Assembly: GCA_965242505.1 (NCBI GenBank) | Contig: OZ251449.1 | Location: 2,542,001-2,606,000 of the forward strand | Direction: 5' to 3' | Length of the DNA stretch: 64,000 nucleotides | From: UBA2966 sp965242505 | Lineage (GTDB): Bacteria > Pseudomonadota > Alphaproteobacteria > UBA2966 | Shown: positions 36,036 to 43,298 of the stretch, piece by piece | How the letters are laid out: each line of letters starts with the position of its first letter | Numbering within the stretch: the stretch's first letter is position 1 | Notes under the pieces: model-generated | Database searches by the model: none | Seen by the model: only the letters and a program-made list of their open reading frames with translations | Told to the model about the DNA's origin: nothing | Translations under genes and position numbers: made by a program

Positions 36036-36063
36036 AAAAAAGGGAATGGCCCGCCATTCCCTT
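36036..36063 (-). terminator. Intrinsic terminator downstream of rpmA
   Basis: On the minus strand GGGAATGG-CGGG-CCATTCCC forms an 8-bp stem (10 bp with flanking A:T pairs), followed by six T residues at 36041-36036. It lies in the 84-bp gap between rpmA and obgE and should release or attenuate ribosomal-protein transcripts before obgE. Confidence 0.85.
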
Positions 36064-36089
36064 CTCACGAGGTCGGCGGGCGAAGCCTT

Positions 36090-36347
36090 CTAGGCGGGTG
36101 GCTCCACGGAGACGTAGGTGTGTCCCGGCCCTTTCTTCTCGAAGGCGACCTTGCCCTCGATCAGGGCGAAAATCGTATGATCCTTGCCGAGGCCCACGTT
36201 CCGGCCCGGGCGCCATTTGGTGCCGCGCTGGCGGATGATGATGTTGCCGGGAACGACAAGCTCGCCACCGTACTTCTTGACGCCGAGCCGCCGCCCCGCC
36301 GAGTCGCGCCCGTTGCGCGAACTCCCGCCCGCCTTCTTGTGAGCCAT
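36090..36347 (-). CDS. rpmA: 50S ribosomal protein L27
   Basis: 85 residues beginning MAHKKAGGSSRNGRDSAGRR, with VVPGNIIIRQRGTKWRPG and LGKDHTIFALIEGKVAFEKK. This is the standard L27 without the N-terminal leader of Firmicutes. It is near the peptidyl transferase centre. 12 bp follow rplU. Confidence 0.98.
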   Translation of the reverse strand: MAHKKAGGSSRNGRDSAGRRLGVKKYGGELVVPGNIIIRQRGTKWRPGRNVGLGKDHTIFALIEGKVAFEKKGPGHTYVSVEPPA

Positions 36348-36359
36348 CGTTCCGCTCCT

Positions 36360-36767
36360 CTACGAGCCGTCCTCGTCGTCATCGCCGCCGCCTTCGCGCG
36401 TCGCCGGAACCCGCCGTTCGGACGCCGCCGCGCTTCCCGCGGAATCCTTCGCGCCGGACACGTTGATGTCGGTGACGCGCAGAAGGGTGACATGCTGCCG
36501 GTGCCCCTTCTTGCGGCGGTAGTTCTTCCGGCGTTTCTTCTTGAACACGACGATCTTGTCGCTGCGCGTCTGCTCGACGACCTCGACACTGACGCTCGCG
36601 CCATCGACCAGCGGGCTGCCGACCGTGGTGTTTCGGTCGTCACCGATCATCAGCACCTCGCCCAGATCAAGAGTCGATCCGGCTTCGGCCGCGAGTTTCT
36701 CGACGGCGATGATTTCATCCTTGGCGACGCGATATTGCTTGCCGCCCGTCCTGACGACCGCGTACAT
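36360..36767 (-). CDS. rplU: 50S ribosomal protein L21
   Basis: 135 residues from ATG 36767 (MYAVVRTGGKQYRVAKDEI), with VFKKKRRKNYRRKKGHRQH near residue 80. The C-terminus has a 30-residue extension ending in an acidic tail (GGGDDDEDGS), longer than the roughly 103-residue E. coli protein but common in alphaproteobacteria. First gene of the large cluster, preceded by a strong promoter candidate. Confidence 0.97.
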   Translation of the reverse strand: MYAVVRTGGKQYRVAKDEIIAVEKLAAEAGSTLDLGEVLMIGDDRNTTVGSPLVDGASVSVEVVEQTRSDKIVVFKKKRRKNYRRKKGHRQHVTLLRVTDINVSGAKDSAGSAAASERRVPATREGGGDDDEDGS

Positions 36768-36837
36768 GACAAGTTGCCGATTACATCGTGTGTCCAAGGC
36801 GCGCGTGACCCCGCGACGGTCCCGGCGCGCGATCGGG

Positions 36838-36865
36838 ACTATAACCCCGACGTCCGGCAAGTCAA
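36838..36865 (-). promoter_or_regulatory. Strong candidate sigma-70 promoter for rplU-rpmA
   Basis: On the minus strand TTGACT (36865-36860), a 16-bp spacer, then TATAGT (36843-36838). It leaves a leader of about 65 nt before the rplU ATG. It is the best promoter match I see in the window. Confidence 0.65.
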
Positions 36866-36953
36866 TGACTTCGTTTCCGATTCACGAGATTCCCGCTCTG
36901 GCGGGTCGGGCGTGGCTCCCCGGACGCGCCGGTGGACAGCCGCGCGGAACGAA

Positions 36954-36981
36954 TTGGCAGCCGCGACGGTTCTGCCATAAT
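36954..36981 (+). promoter_or_regulatory. Candidate sigma-70 promoter for the CBS-domain gene
   Basis: TTGGCA (36954-36959), 16-bp spacer, CATAAT (36976-36981), about 45 bp before the ATG at 37027. Divergent from the rplU promoter. Confidence 0.5.
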
Positions 36982-37026
36982 GCGCCTGCGCGATGCCTTG
37001 GCGGAGAAACGACGAGGGAGGCGGCC

Positions 37027-37473
37027 ATGCGGGCCAAGGAAATCATGACCAGACAACTGGTCACGGCGAAACCCGAAACGCCGGTAACGGAGGTCGCGCA
37101 GTTGATGATGGAGCATCGGATCAGCGCCGTTCCGGTCGTCACGCCCGACCAGCGTCTCCTCGGGATCGTCAGCGACACCGACCTCCTGCAGCGCCGGGAA
37201 GTCGGTATGCAGAGGCTTCCGCGGTCCTGGTGGCTGGCGCTCTTCAATTCAAAGGATCGGCTCACCAACAGCGTCGACAGGACGGAAAGCAATCTCGCCG
37301 AGAACATCATGACCACGCCGGCCATCTCCATCGATCAGGAAGCGACGATCGAAGACGTCGCGAGGCTGTTTCTGACGCGGAAGATCAACCAGGCCCCGGT
37401 GGTGCATGGAGGCAAGCTCGTGGGGATCGTCAGCCGGGGCGATCTGGTGTCGGCCATCGCCCGTTCCGACTGA
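37027..37473 (+). CDS. Tandem CBS-domain protein
   Basis: 148 residues from ATG 37027, preceded by GAGGGAGG. Two CBS motifs: MRAKEIMTRQLVTAKPETPV with LLGIVSDTDLLQR, and ENIMTTPAISIDQEATIEDV with KLVGIVSRGDLVSAIAR. A Trp/Arg-rich linker (RLPRSWWLALFNS) joins them. It is a stand-alone adenosyl-ligand sensor; the partner is unknown. It is convergent with and overlapped by the decayed phage gene on the other strand. Confidence 0.88.
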   Translation: MRAKEIMTRQLVTAKPETPVTEVAQLMMEHRISAVPVVTPDQRLLGIVSDTDLLQRREVGMQRLPRSWWLALFNSKDRLTNSVDRTESNLAENIMTTPAISIDQEATIEDVARLFLTRKINQAPVVHGGKLVGIVSRGDLVSAIARSD

Positions 37474-37671
37474 TCCGGACATCTCGCGAGGGTAGCGCGC
37501 CAGAGCCTTGAGCCGGGCGATCTCGGGGCCGTCGCCGGCGGGGATTTCCATGCTCATGTCGATCAGCTCCGCGCTGCGGCGCTTGACGGCTTGGATGAAA
37601 CCGCTGCCGGACGGGTTGAAGTCGAGGCCGACGCGGCGCTCGCCTTTGGTGAGTTCTCGGGTTTCGGACAT
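37249..37671 (-). pseudogene. Truncated Acb2/Tad1-like phage protein
   Basis: The first 55 residues (RRVGLDFNPSGSGFIQAVKR, then SAELIDMSMEIP, then EIARLKALA) resemble the small phage proteins with an Acb2/Tad1 hairpin domain, which sequester cyclic nucleotide signals of CBASS or Thoeris; this match is from memory. The expected final helix after ALA is missing. From about 37495 the frame runs into sequence antisense to the CBS gene, so the last 80 codons are not phage-derived. It directly follows the next phage gene without spacing. Probably a broken anti-defence gene. Confidence 0.45.
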
Positions 37672-38016
37672 TCACTTCTCCTCCTTGATGGTTCGGGTTT
37701 CAAGGTCTTCGATATCCCAGGGCGCTCCGATCACGGCCTCGCCCCGGTGTCCGCGGGCGGCGAGGATGCGCAGGCCGTCGGCGATGAGGCGTTCGCGCTC
37801 GCGGCGCAGGTAGCGCTCGCACCGGTCCCCGGCCTTGTAGGCGCCGAGGCTGCCGGGCGCGGCGCCGTCGAGCTGGTTCAGCGCCTCCGCTTCGTCCTCG
37901 TCGAGCGGGTGCGTGATGCGCTCTTCCTCCGTGAGGCCGTGGGGCGAATCCCACCACGCCGTCCCGTAGACGTGCGCCCGGCCCCACGTTCGGATGCGGA
38001 TGCCCGCTCTCTTCAT
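37672..38016 (-). CDS. Phage-like hypothetical protein
   Basis: 114 residues from ATG 38016 (MKRAGIRIRTWGRAHVYGTA), charged and soluble, with LDEDEAEALNQLDG in the middle. No family recognised. Its start overlaps the previous gene by 4 bp (ATGA) and its stop abuts the next start, the tight packing of phage genes. Confidence 0.55.
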   Translation of the reverse strand: MKRAGIRIRTWGRAHVYGTAWWDSPHGLTEEERITHPLDEDEAEALNQLDGAAPGSLGAYKAGDRCERYLRRERERLIADGLRILAARGHRGEAVIGAPWDIEDLETRTIKEEK

Positions 38017-38246
38017 GATGCCACTCCCTTCCGTGGAATGTCGATGGCGTCCTCGCCTCCTTCGCAGAGGCGACGCAGTTCCTCGGCGCGGATCGGGACG
38101 AAACGATCGCCCAATGGCCGCAAGAGTTCCCGGCAGCTCTCGCACAGGCTGTCGCGGCGCAGGCGGCCGTAGGCGCCCGACCCCTCGATCTCCAGGGCCC
38201 GGCTACAGTCTCGGCATTCGATCGTGCGGATCGTCCGGAGCGTCAA
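38013..38246 (-). CDS. Small zinc-ribbon-like phage protein
   Basis: About 77 residues from TTG 38246, which overlaps the upstream stop as TTGA. It contains IECRDCSRALEIEG and SLCESCRELL, two CxxC pairs suggesting a zinc ribbon. Function unknown; part of the overlapping phage string. Confidence 0.5.
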   Translation of the reverse strand: MTLRTIRTIECRDCSRALEIEGSGAYGRLRRDSLCESCRELLRPLGDRFVPIRAEELRRLCEGGEDAIDIPRKGVAS

Positions 38247-38476
38247 TGAGTAACGCCCTTCTTCATGGCCATCTTCACCATCTCCTGCGCTTTCTCGGCA
38301 GATGAAAACCCCGTCTGGATGCCCGCCTTTCCGAGAATGGACCCGATCCGATTGAAGCACTCGGAGAACTCCTTGCGCTGTTCGTCGGAGTAGCCGCGCT
38401 CGGTCATGGCTATCTCGGCAGCCTCATTGATGAACATCTGCGTGACTTCGATCTGATCCTCTTCCGTCATGTCCAT
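38243..38476 (-). CDS. Small acidic phage-like protein
   Basis: 77 residues (MDMTEEDQIEVTQMFINEAA, ending MVKMAMKKGVTH), helical. Codons are more AT-rich than the chromosome around it. No family recognised. It overlaps both neighbours by a few bases. Confidence 0.5.
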   Translation of the reverse strand: MDMTEEDQIEVTQMFINEAAEIAMTERGYSDEQRKEFSECFNRIGSILGKAGIQTGFSSAEKAQEMVKMAMKKGVTH

Positions 38477-38694
38477 TTTCTGAACCTCGCCTTCTTGCCG
38501 TACAGTTCCGGGAAGGCGCGCCGCGCGGCGGCCTCGTATTCAGCCCTCTTGCGCTCGGGCGCTCCCCTGCATATGGTGCGTGTGGACGGTCCGGTGTCAG
38601 TCTGCGACGGATCCACCACGTGCCCTTCGGGGCCGTGCCAAACGGTGGGAGAAGGAGCTTCCGGACCGTCGCCGTTTCCTTTCCGGTCACTCAT
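38467..38694 (-). CDS. Small phage-like hypothetical protein
   Basis: 75 residues from ATG 38694 (MSDRKGNGDGPEAPSP), with a Pro/Gly-rich start and a basic helical end (KRAEYEAAARRAFPELYGKK). Its start overlaps the end of the head-morphogenesis fragment by 8 bp. Function unknown. Confidence 0.45.
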   Translation of the reverse strand: MSDRKGNGDGPEAPSPTVWHGPEGHVVDPSQTDTGPSTRTICRGAPERKRAEYEAAARRAFPELYGKKARFRKWT

Positions 38695-39556
38695 CCATCT
38701 CTCCCTCAATGAGCGCATGGCGCGGATCACGCAGATCTCTCGCCTTGACGTACCCCGCGGTTCGGATGGCGTTGATCTGGCCCTTTCGGCGCGTGGCGAA
38801 GTTGACGCGGACGGCGATCTTGCCGCGCCGTTCGTCGTCAGCCGGATCGAAGACGTAGAGGAGCGTCGGCCCTTCCGGCCGCGTCTCGAACAGGACGGCG
38901 CGGGGTTCGGCGAGTATCTCGGGGAGGCGGTCGAGGTCGGCGGCGTCGAGGGCCTGCCCGCGGGCGCGCTTGGGGTCGCGGGTCATGTGTCCGAGGGCGC
39001 GGCGGTCCACGGTGACGGCGACCGTCGCGGGCGGGTCCCCGCGTTCGGCGAGGGCCTTGACGGTCTTTGGCGAGAGCGCGCCCACCTCGAAGCGGTTCTG
39101 CAAGTCGGGTCCGGGTTCGCTGCGGCGCCAGCGGCGCCAGTTCTCGCCCAGGGCCCGGAGGACGGACGGCCGCCGGAGCATCGGGCGGATGGCGGCGGCG
39201 GCGATGGAGGGGGCGGTCTCGATGGAGGAGAGGATGGCCTGGCGCACGGCGTCGCCGGACTGAAGACTGGCTCCGGGGGCGTAGTCGAAGCCCGGGTCGA
39301 TGCCCTCCGGGACGGTGACGGTGCGCCTGGCGCGCCCGCGCCCCACGGTGCGGGTGACCATGCGGTCGGGCGGGGCCTCGTCGGGTCCGTCCTTCCCGGC
39401 GCGCCGGAGGCCGTCGTCGTCGAGGGCCTCGACGTAGCACTTGCAGCCCCATCCGTTGGGCGGGTAGTGGGCGTCCCACCAGGGATGGTCGTGGCGGAGC
39501 ACGAGGCCGTCCCACGCGAGGTGATCGGGGCGCGCGTCGACGGAGGCCGGTCGCCG
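38687..39556 (-). pseudogene. C-terminal fragment of a Mu gp30/SPP1 gp7-like minor head protein with nuclease-like tail
   Basis: The open frame begins after an in-frame TGA at 39557 and has no proper start; GTG 39502 is internal. HLAWDGLVLRHDHPWWDAHY followed by PPNGWGCKCYVEAL is the conserved end of phage Mu F-like/SPP1 gp7 head-morphogenesis proteins. The downstream region (KTVKALAERGDPPATVAVTV to GQINAIRTAGYVKARDL) resembles the phage-associated barnase/EndoU/colicin/RelE-like nuclease domains often fused there. The N-terminal 200 or so residues are missing, so this is prophage debris. Confidence 0.7.
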
Positions 39557-39595
39557 TCACGGCCCTCTGCCTCGCGGGGTGGGCGCTCGCCCGGT

Positions 39596-39709
39596 TCAGT
39601 CCAGGAACGGGGCGATGAGCGCGGCGAACAGGACGAAGAGGAAGATGCCGGCGTACATGACGGCCGCCGGCGCCATGATCAACCCGATGAACCACAGTAT
39701 TTCCCTCAT
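39596..39709 (-). CDS. 37-residue single-pass membrane protein
   Basis: The ATG at 39709 opens a 37-codon frame ending TGA: MREILWFIGLIMAPAAVMYA, then GIFLFVLFAALIAPFLD. Nearly the whole protein is hydrophobic, one or two membrane spans. It lies between the head-protein fragment and the tape-measure-like fragment. It may be a phage small protein, but no homology is claimed. Confidence 0.35.
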   Translation of the reverse strand: MREILWFIGLIMAPAAVMYAGIFLFVLFAALIAPFLD

Positions 39710-39727
39710 GTCCTCGATGTAGGCGCC

Positions 39728-39861
39728 ATGACGGACGGTCTCAACCTCGCGCTCCGCATCCGCGCCGACGTGGCGGAGGCGGCGAGAGCGCTCCGCAACG
39801 TCGACAAGTCCCTGGGCAAGATGGGGGCCGCCCGCGGCATGGACGAGGTCGGGACTTGTCG
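39728..39861 (+). pseudogene. Possible N-terminal fragment of a phage tape measure protein
   Basis: ATG 39728 opens MTDGLNLALRIRADVAEAAR, then ALRNVDKSLGKMGAA, the pattern of the first helix of tail tape measure proteins. After about 45 codons the similarity stops and the frame drifts into the tRNA gene. It is on the opposite strand to the other phage remnants, so the region has been rearranged. Confidence 0.35.
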
Positions 39862-39898
39862 TAGTTCAGGCTTTGCCCTATTGAGGCGGCCGTCGCGC

Positions 39899-39987
39899 GG
39901 AGGGGTGCCGGAGTGGCCGAACGGGGCGGTCTCGAAAACCGTTGTACGCTCTGCGTACCGTGGGTTCGAATCCCACCCCCTCCGCCA
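39899..39987 (+). tRNA. tRNA-Ser (anticodon CGA)
   Basis: 89 nt including an encoded CCA. Acceptor stem GGAGGGG pairs with CCCCTCC before the G discriminator. The anticodon loop CTCGAAA (39931-39937) gives anticodon CGA at 39933-39935. A long variable arm (TTGTACGCTCTGCGTAC) is typical of tRNA-Ser. The T-arm GGTTCGAATCC is present. Phage fragments end about 40 bp upstream. Confidence 0.95.
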
Positions 39988-40058
39988 CGGATTCACCCGC
40001 CTGCGGGGCGGCGGGCGGCTCCATGGCGGTTCGGGTCCGACCTGCGCCGCCGCGGACC

Positions 40059-40934
40059 TCAAAGAAGGTAGGCGATCAGGAACGGCAACGTCAGAAACGA
40101 TATCGCCGTCGAGACCACGACGCCGCCCGCGACGTCGGACGGACGGTTGTCGTACCGCTGAGCGAACAGGAAGTTGTAGACGGCCACCGGCATCGCGCAC
40201 TGGAGTACGAGCACGCCGCGCGCGACGCCCTCGAAGTCGAGCAACCCCGCCAGCGACAGGCCCAACGGGAAGCCGAGGCCCACACGGAAGACGCCGATCA
40301 ACGTCGCGCGCCCCATGTCGGCTACCCGTAACCGGGCCAGGGCGACCCCAAGCGTGATCAGGATCGCCGGAATCGTGAAGCCCCCGATCAACCGTGTCGT
40401 ATTGGCAAGCCACAGGGGCGGCTCGGTCCCGGCGGCGAGAAACGCCACTCCGGCCAGCGCGGCCCAGATCAGCGGCGTCCGCAGCAGCCGCGCGGGAGAT
40501 ATCTCGCCCGAAGCGAGCCAGATCCCGAGCGTGAAGTTCCCGAGCGACGTCACGGTAAAGAAGGTGACGCCCAGCGCCAACCCTTCGCCGCCGAACGCGA
40601 ACAGGCAGAGGGGCAGCCCCACGTTGCCCGAATTCGGAAACATCAGGGAGGGGAGAAAGGCGCGGACCGGTTGCCGCGCCGCGAACAGGACCGCGCCGCC
40701 CACCGCCGAGAGGAGGACGATGGACATCAACGAGGCCAGCGCCATGCTTGCGACCGCGTCGAGGTCGACGCCGAATTCCGTCAGCGTCGAAAAGACCAGG
40801 CATGGCGTGCCGATGACCAGCACCAGCGATGTCAGCAACTCGGTGTTGAAGGCGGGTCCGCGCCGGGCCCAGCCGAACCCCAGGGCGGCGCCGAACATCA
40901 CCGGAGCGACCACGGCGAAGGTTTCGGCGATCAC
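40059..40934 (-). CDS. AEC (auxin efflux carrier) family transporter
   Basis: 291 residues from GTG 40934, which overlaps the upstream paralogue's stop (GTGA). About ten transmembrane helices; family landmarks LIGTPCLVFSTLTEFGVDLD, MFPNSGNVGLPLCLFAFG and FNFLFAQRY-like YNFLFAQRYD near the end. AEC permeases carry malonate, malate or other organic anions; the substrate is unknown here. It is a tandem paralogue of the next gene, clearly related but diverged, suggesting an old duplication. Confidence 0.9.
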   Translation of the reverse strand: MIAETFAVVAPVMFGAALGFGWARRGPAFNTELLTSLVLVIGTPCLVFSTLTEFGVDLDAVASMALASLMSIVLLSAVGGAVLFAARQPVRAFLPSLMFPNSGNVGLPLCLFAFGGEGLALGVTFFTVTSLGNFTLGIWLASGEISPARLLRTPLIWAALAGVAFLAAGTEPPLWLANTTRLIGGFTIPAILITLGVALARLRVADMGRATLIGVFRVGLGFPLGLSLAGLLDFEGVARGVLVLQCAMPVAVYNFLFAQRYDNRPSDVAGGVVVSTAISFLTLPFLIAYLL

Positions 40935-41818
40935 AGCGCGTACGCCACGAGCAAGGGGAGAGTCGCGATCGACATGAAGCCCGACACCACGACCATCGCC
41001 GCCACCTCCTGGGGACTCCGGTCGTAATACTGGGAGATGAGATAATTGATCATTCCGACCGACAGGGAGCAGTTGACGATCAGGACGCCCCGTTCCACGC
41101 CATCGAACGCGAACAGGTCCGCCGCGACGACGCCGACCGCGAATCCCATCCCCAGTCTCAACAGCGAAAGCAGAAAGGCGCGGCGGAGATTGGCGACTCT
41201 CAGCGTCGCCAACGATACGCCGAGCATGACGAGGAGCAGCGGGATCGCCAGGCCGCTGATCAGGCCGGTGGTGTTGGCGAGCCACGCGGGCGGCTCGGTC
41301 CCGCTCGCGAGGAACGCCAACGCGCCGAGCGCGGCGTAGACCAGCGGCGTTCGGATCAGGTCCCGCGCGGTGAACCGCCCCGACGCCACCCACACCCCCA
41401 GGGTCGCGACCATGACCGCATCGACGGTGAACCAGGCGGCGGACAGCGCCAGTCCGAGTTCGCCGAAGGCGAACAGGCATAGGGGCAGGCCGACGTTCCC
41501 CGCATTCGGATAGACCATGCCGTTGAGATAGATGGACAGCGGCAACCGCGCGGCGCGCAGCGCGAGCGCGCCGATGGCGAGGAACGCGAGATGGGTGGCG
41601 ACCGAGGCCCACGCCATATCGACGAAGACCTCGGGGTCTACGTCGACCTTGGTCAATATCGAGAAGATCAGGCACGGCATCCCGACGTTGTGAATCATGT
41701 TGGCGAGGAACCGGACGTCGAAGTCACGGCCGAGCCTGGCCCAGGCGTAACCGATCGCGATGGTGACGAGCACCGGCGCGAGCACCGGGATCAGCTGCGC
41801 GACGACGGCTTGGTTCAT
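40931..41818 (-). CDS. AEC (auxin efflux carrier) family transporter, paralogue
   Basis: 295 residues (MNQAVVAQLIPVLAPVLVTI). It shares NVGMPCLIFSILTKVDVDPE, MVYPNAGNVGLPLCLFAFGE and INYLISQYYDRSPQEVAAMV with its neighbour, in the same positions. It is an inner-membrane permease of unknown substrate. It is first in the two-gene unit; both could act on related substrates or form alternative forms. Confidence 0.9.
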   Translation of the reverse strand: MNQAVVAQLIPVLAPVLVTIAIGYAWARLGRDFDVRFLANMIHNVGMPCLIFSILTKVDVDPEVFVDMAWASVATHLAFLAIGALALRAARLPLSIYLNGMVYPNAGNVGLPLCLFAFGELGLALSAAWFTVDAVMVATLGVWVASGRFTARDLIRTPLVYAALGALAFLASGTEPPAWLANTTGLISGLAIPLLLVMLGVSLATLRVANLRRAFLLSLLRLGMGFAVGVVAADLFAFDGVERGVLIVNCSLSVGMINYLISQYYDRSPQEVAAMVVVSGFMSIATLPLLVAYAL

Positions 41819-41909
41819 GCGCGGACGCCGTTCGGCCAGGCGGCGTTCGGATACGCGACGAGAGACAGGGGCGGCGAATCGGCCGCCCGGCGCACGGGAG
41901 AAGACGGGA

Positions 41910-43193
41910 TCACGAAGCCCCGGTCCGCGGCTTCGTGGGCGGTATCACGCGCAGGGATACGATCTGGTTTCTCTGGCGCCGCAGGACTTCGAACCTGAAA
42001 TCGTAGAACGTGAACATCTGGCCGGCTTCCGGAATGACCCGGGCGTTGTAGATCACGAGTCCGGCGACCGTCGCCGCCTCTTCGTCGGGCAGGTTCCAGT
42101 CGAACAGGCGATTGAGGTCGCGAATCGTGGTTCCACCCTCGACGACGTAGGAGCCATCGCCGAGCGCCCGCACCGTCGGCGCCGGAACGTCATGCTCGTC
42201 CGTGATGTCGCCGACGATCTCTTCCAGGATGTCTTCCAGCGTCACGAGGCCCATCAAGGTGCCGTACTCGTCCACCACGAGGGCGACATGGGCGCGACGG
42301 CGGCGGAACGCGTTGAGCTGCTGGCGGAGCGACGTGGTTTCGGGAACGAACCAGGGTTCGCCGACCACCGCGGTCGCGTCGAGATCGTCCAGCGGCCCCC
42401 GATGGACGTGCAGCGCCTTCAGCAGGTCCTTGACGTGGACGATTCCGACGATGTTGTCCGGATCGTCCCGCCAGACGGGAACGCGCGTGTAGGGACTCGA
42501 CAGGATTTGTTCGACGAGGCTCGACGTGGCGTCGTCCGCGTTGACGGCGAACATGTTCCTGCGATGCACCATGACCTCGTCGACGTGGACGTCGGTCAGG
42601 TCGAGAACGCTGCCGAGCATGTCCCTTTCGTGCTTTACGACCTCTCCTTCCTGGGCGCGCAAGGCGATCGTGCTGCGGATCTCCTCGCTCGCCGTCGCGA
42701 CCTTGGGCGACCCCGCGCCCGCGCCGAACAGTCTCAAGGTCGCGCCGACGACGAGGTTCAAGGCGCGCGTGATCGGCGAAAAGAACGCGACGAGGATCCG
42801 GATGACCGGCGCCACGCCCAACGCGACTCGATCCGCGTTGGACAGGGCGTAGGTCTTGGGAAGGATCTCCGAGAAGATCAGCACGAGGGTCGTCATCACC
42901 ACGGTCGCGATGGCGACGCCGAGATCTCCGAAAAACCCGATCAGGATGCTCGTCGCCAGGGCGGAGGCGAGGATGTTCACCAGATTGTTGCCCAGCAGGA
43001 TCGCGCCGATCAGATGCTCCCGCGTTTCCATCAACCGCGTCACGGTGCGCGCGCGCCTGTTTCCCTTGCGCAGCAGATGGTGAATCCGCGCCTGGTTCGA
43101 CGCCGTGAGGGCGGTCTCCGAACCCGAGAACAGAGCCGACAGCACCAGCAGGCCGGCAATGGCGATCAGGGAAAAGAGGAGGGTCAGTTCCAA
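41910..43193 (-). CDS. HlyC/CorC family transporter (DUF21-CBS-CorC_HlyC)
   Basis: 427 residues. The DUF21 membrane domain (about 1-190) includes LSALFSGSETALTASNQARI and IFSEILPKTYALSNADRV. A CBS pair (about 205-330) follows with VMVHRRNMFAVNADDA and VDEYGTLMGLVTLEDILEEI, then a CorC_HlyC domain (about 345-420, with GSYVVEGGTTIRDLNRLFDW). It is probably involved in magnesium or cobalt handling. It lies downstream of aroB on the same strand, a conserved aroK-aroB-corC order. Confidence 0.92.
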   Translation of the reverse strand: MELTLLFSLIAIAGLLVLSALFSGSETALTASNQARIHHLLRKGNRRARTVTRLMETREHLIGAILLGNNLVNILASALATSILIGFFGDLGVAIATVVMTTLVLIFSEILPKTYALSNADRVALGVAPVIRILVAFFSPITRALNLVVGATLRLFGAGAGSPKVATASEEIRSTIALRAQEGEVVKHERDMLGSVLDLTDVHVDEVMVHRRNMFAVNADDATSSLVEQILSSPYTRVPVWRDDPDNIVGIVHVKDLLKALHVHRGPLDDLDATAVVGEPWFVPETTSLRQQLNAFRRRRAHVALVVDEYGTLMGLVTLEDILEEIVGDITDEHDVPAPTVRALGDGSYVVEGGTTIRDLNRLFDWNLPDEEAATVAGLVIYNARVIPEAGQMFTFYDFRFEVLRRQRNQIVSLRVIPPTKPRTGAS

Positions 43194-43298
43194 GCGCGCT
43201 GATCCGTATGCGGGACGGCGCAGCGGTCGATCGGACGAAGCGCGGCCGCACCGCGAAGCATCGAGGACGGAGTCCGGAACTCGTTCGTCATCGGGCCG

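Noticed and set aside
36541..37026. Long N-terminal extension of the CBS protein
   Set aside because: The upstream frame is antisense to rplU. The ATG at 37027 with a good ribosome-binding site and a promoter gives the standard CBS start.
42190..43251. 353-codon minus-strand frame over the CorC-like gene
   Set aside because: Wrong-frame shadow of a well-supported gene; Arg/Asp-rich without motifs.
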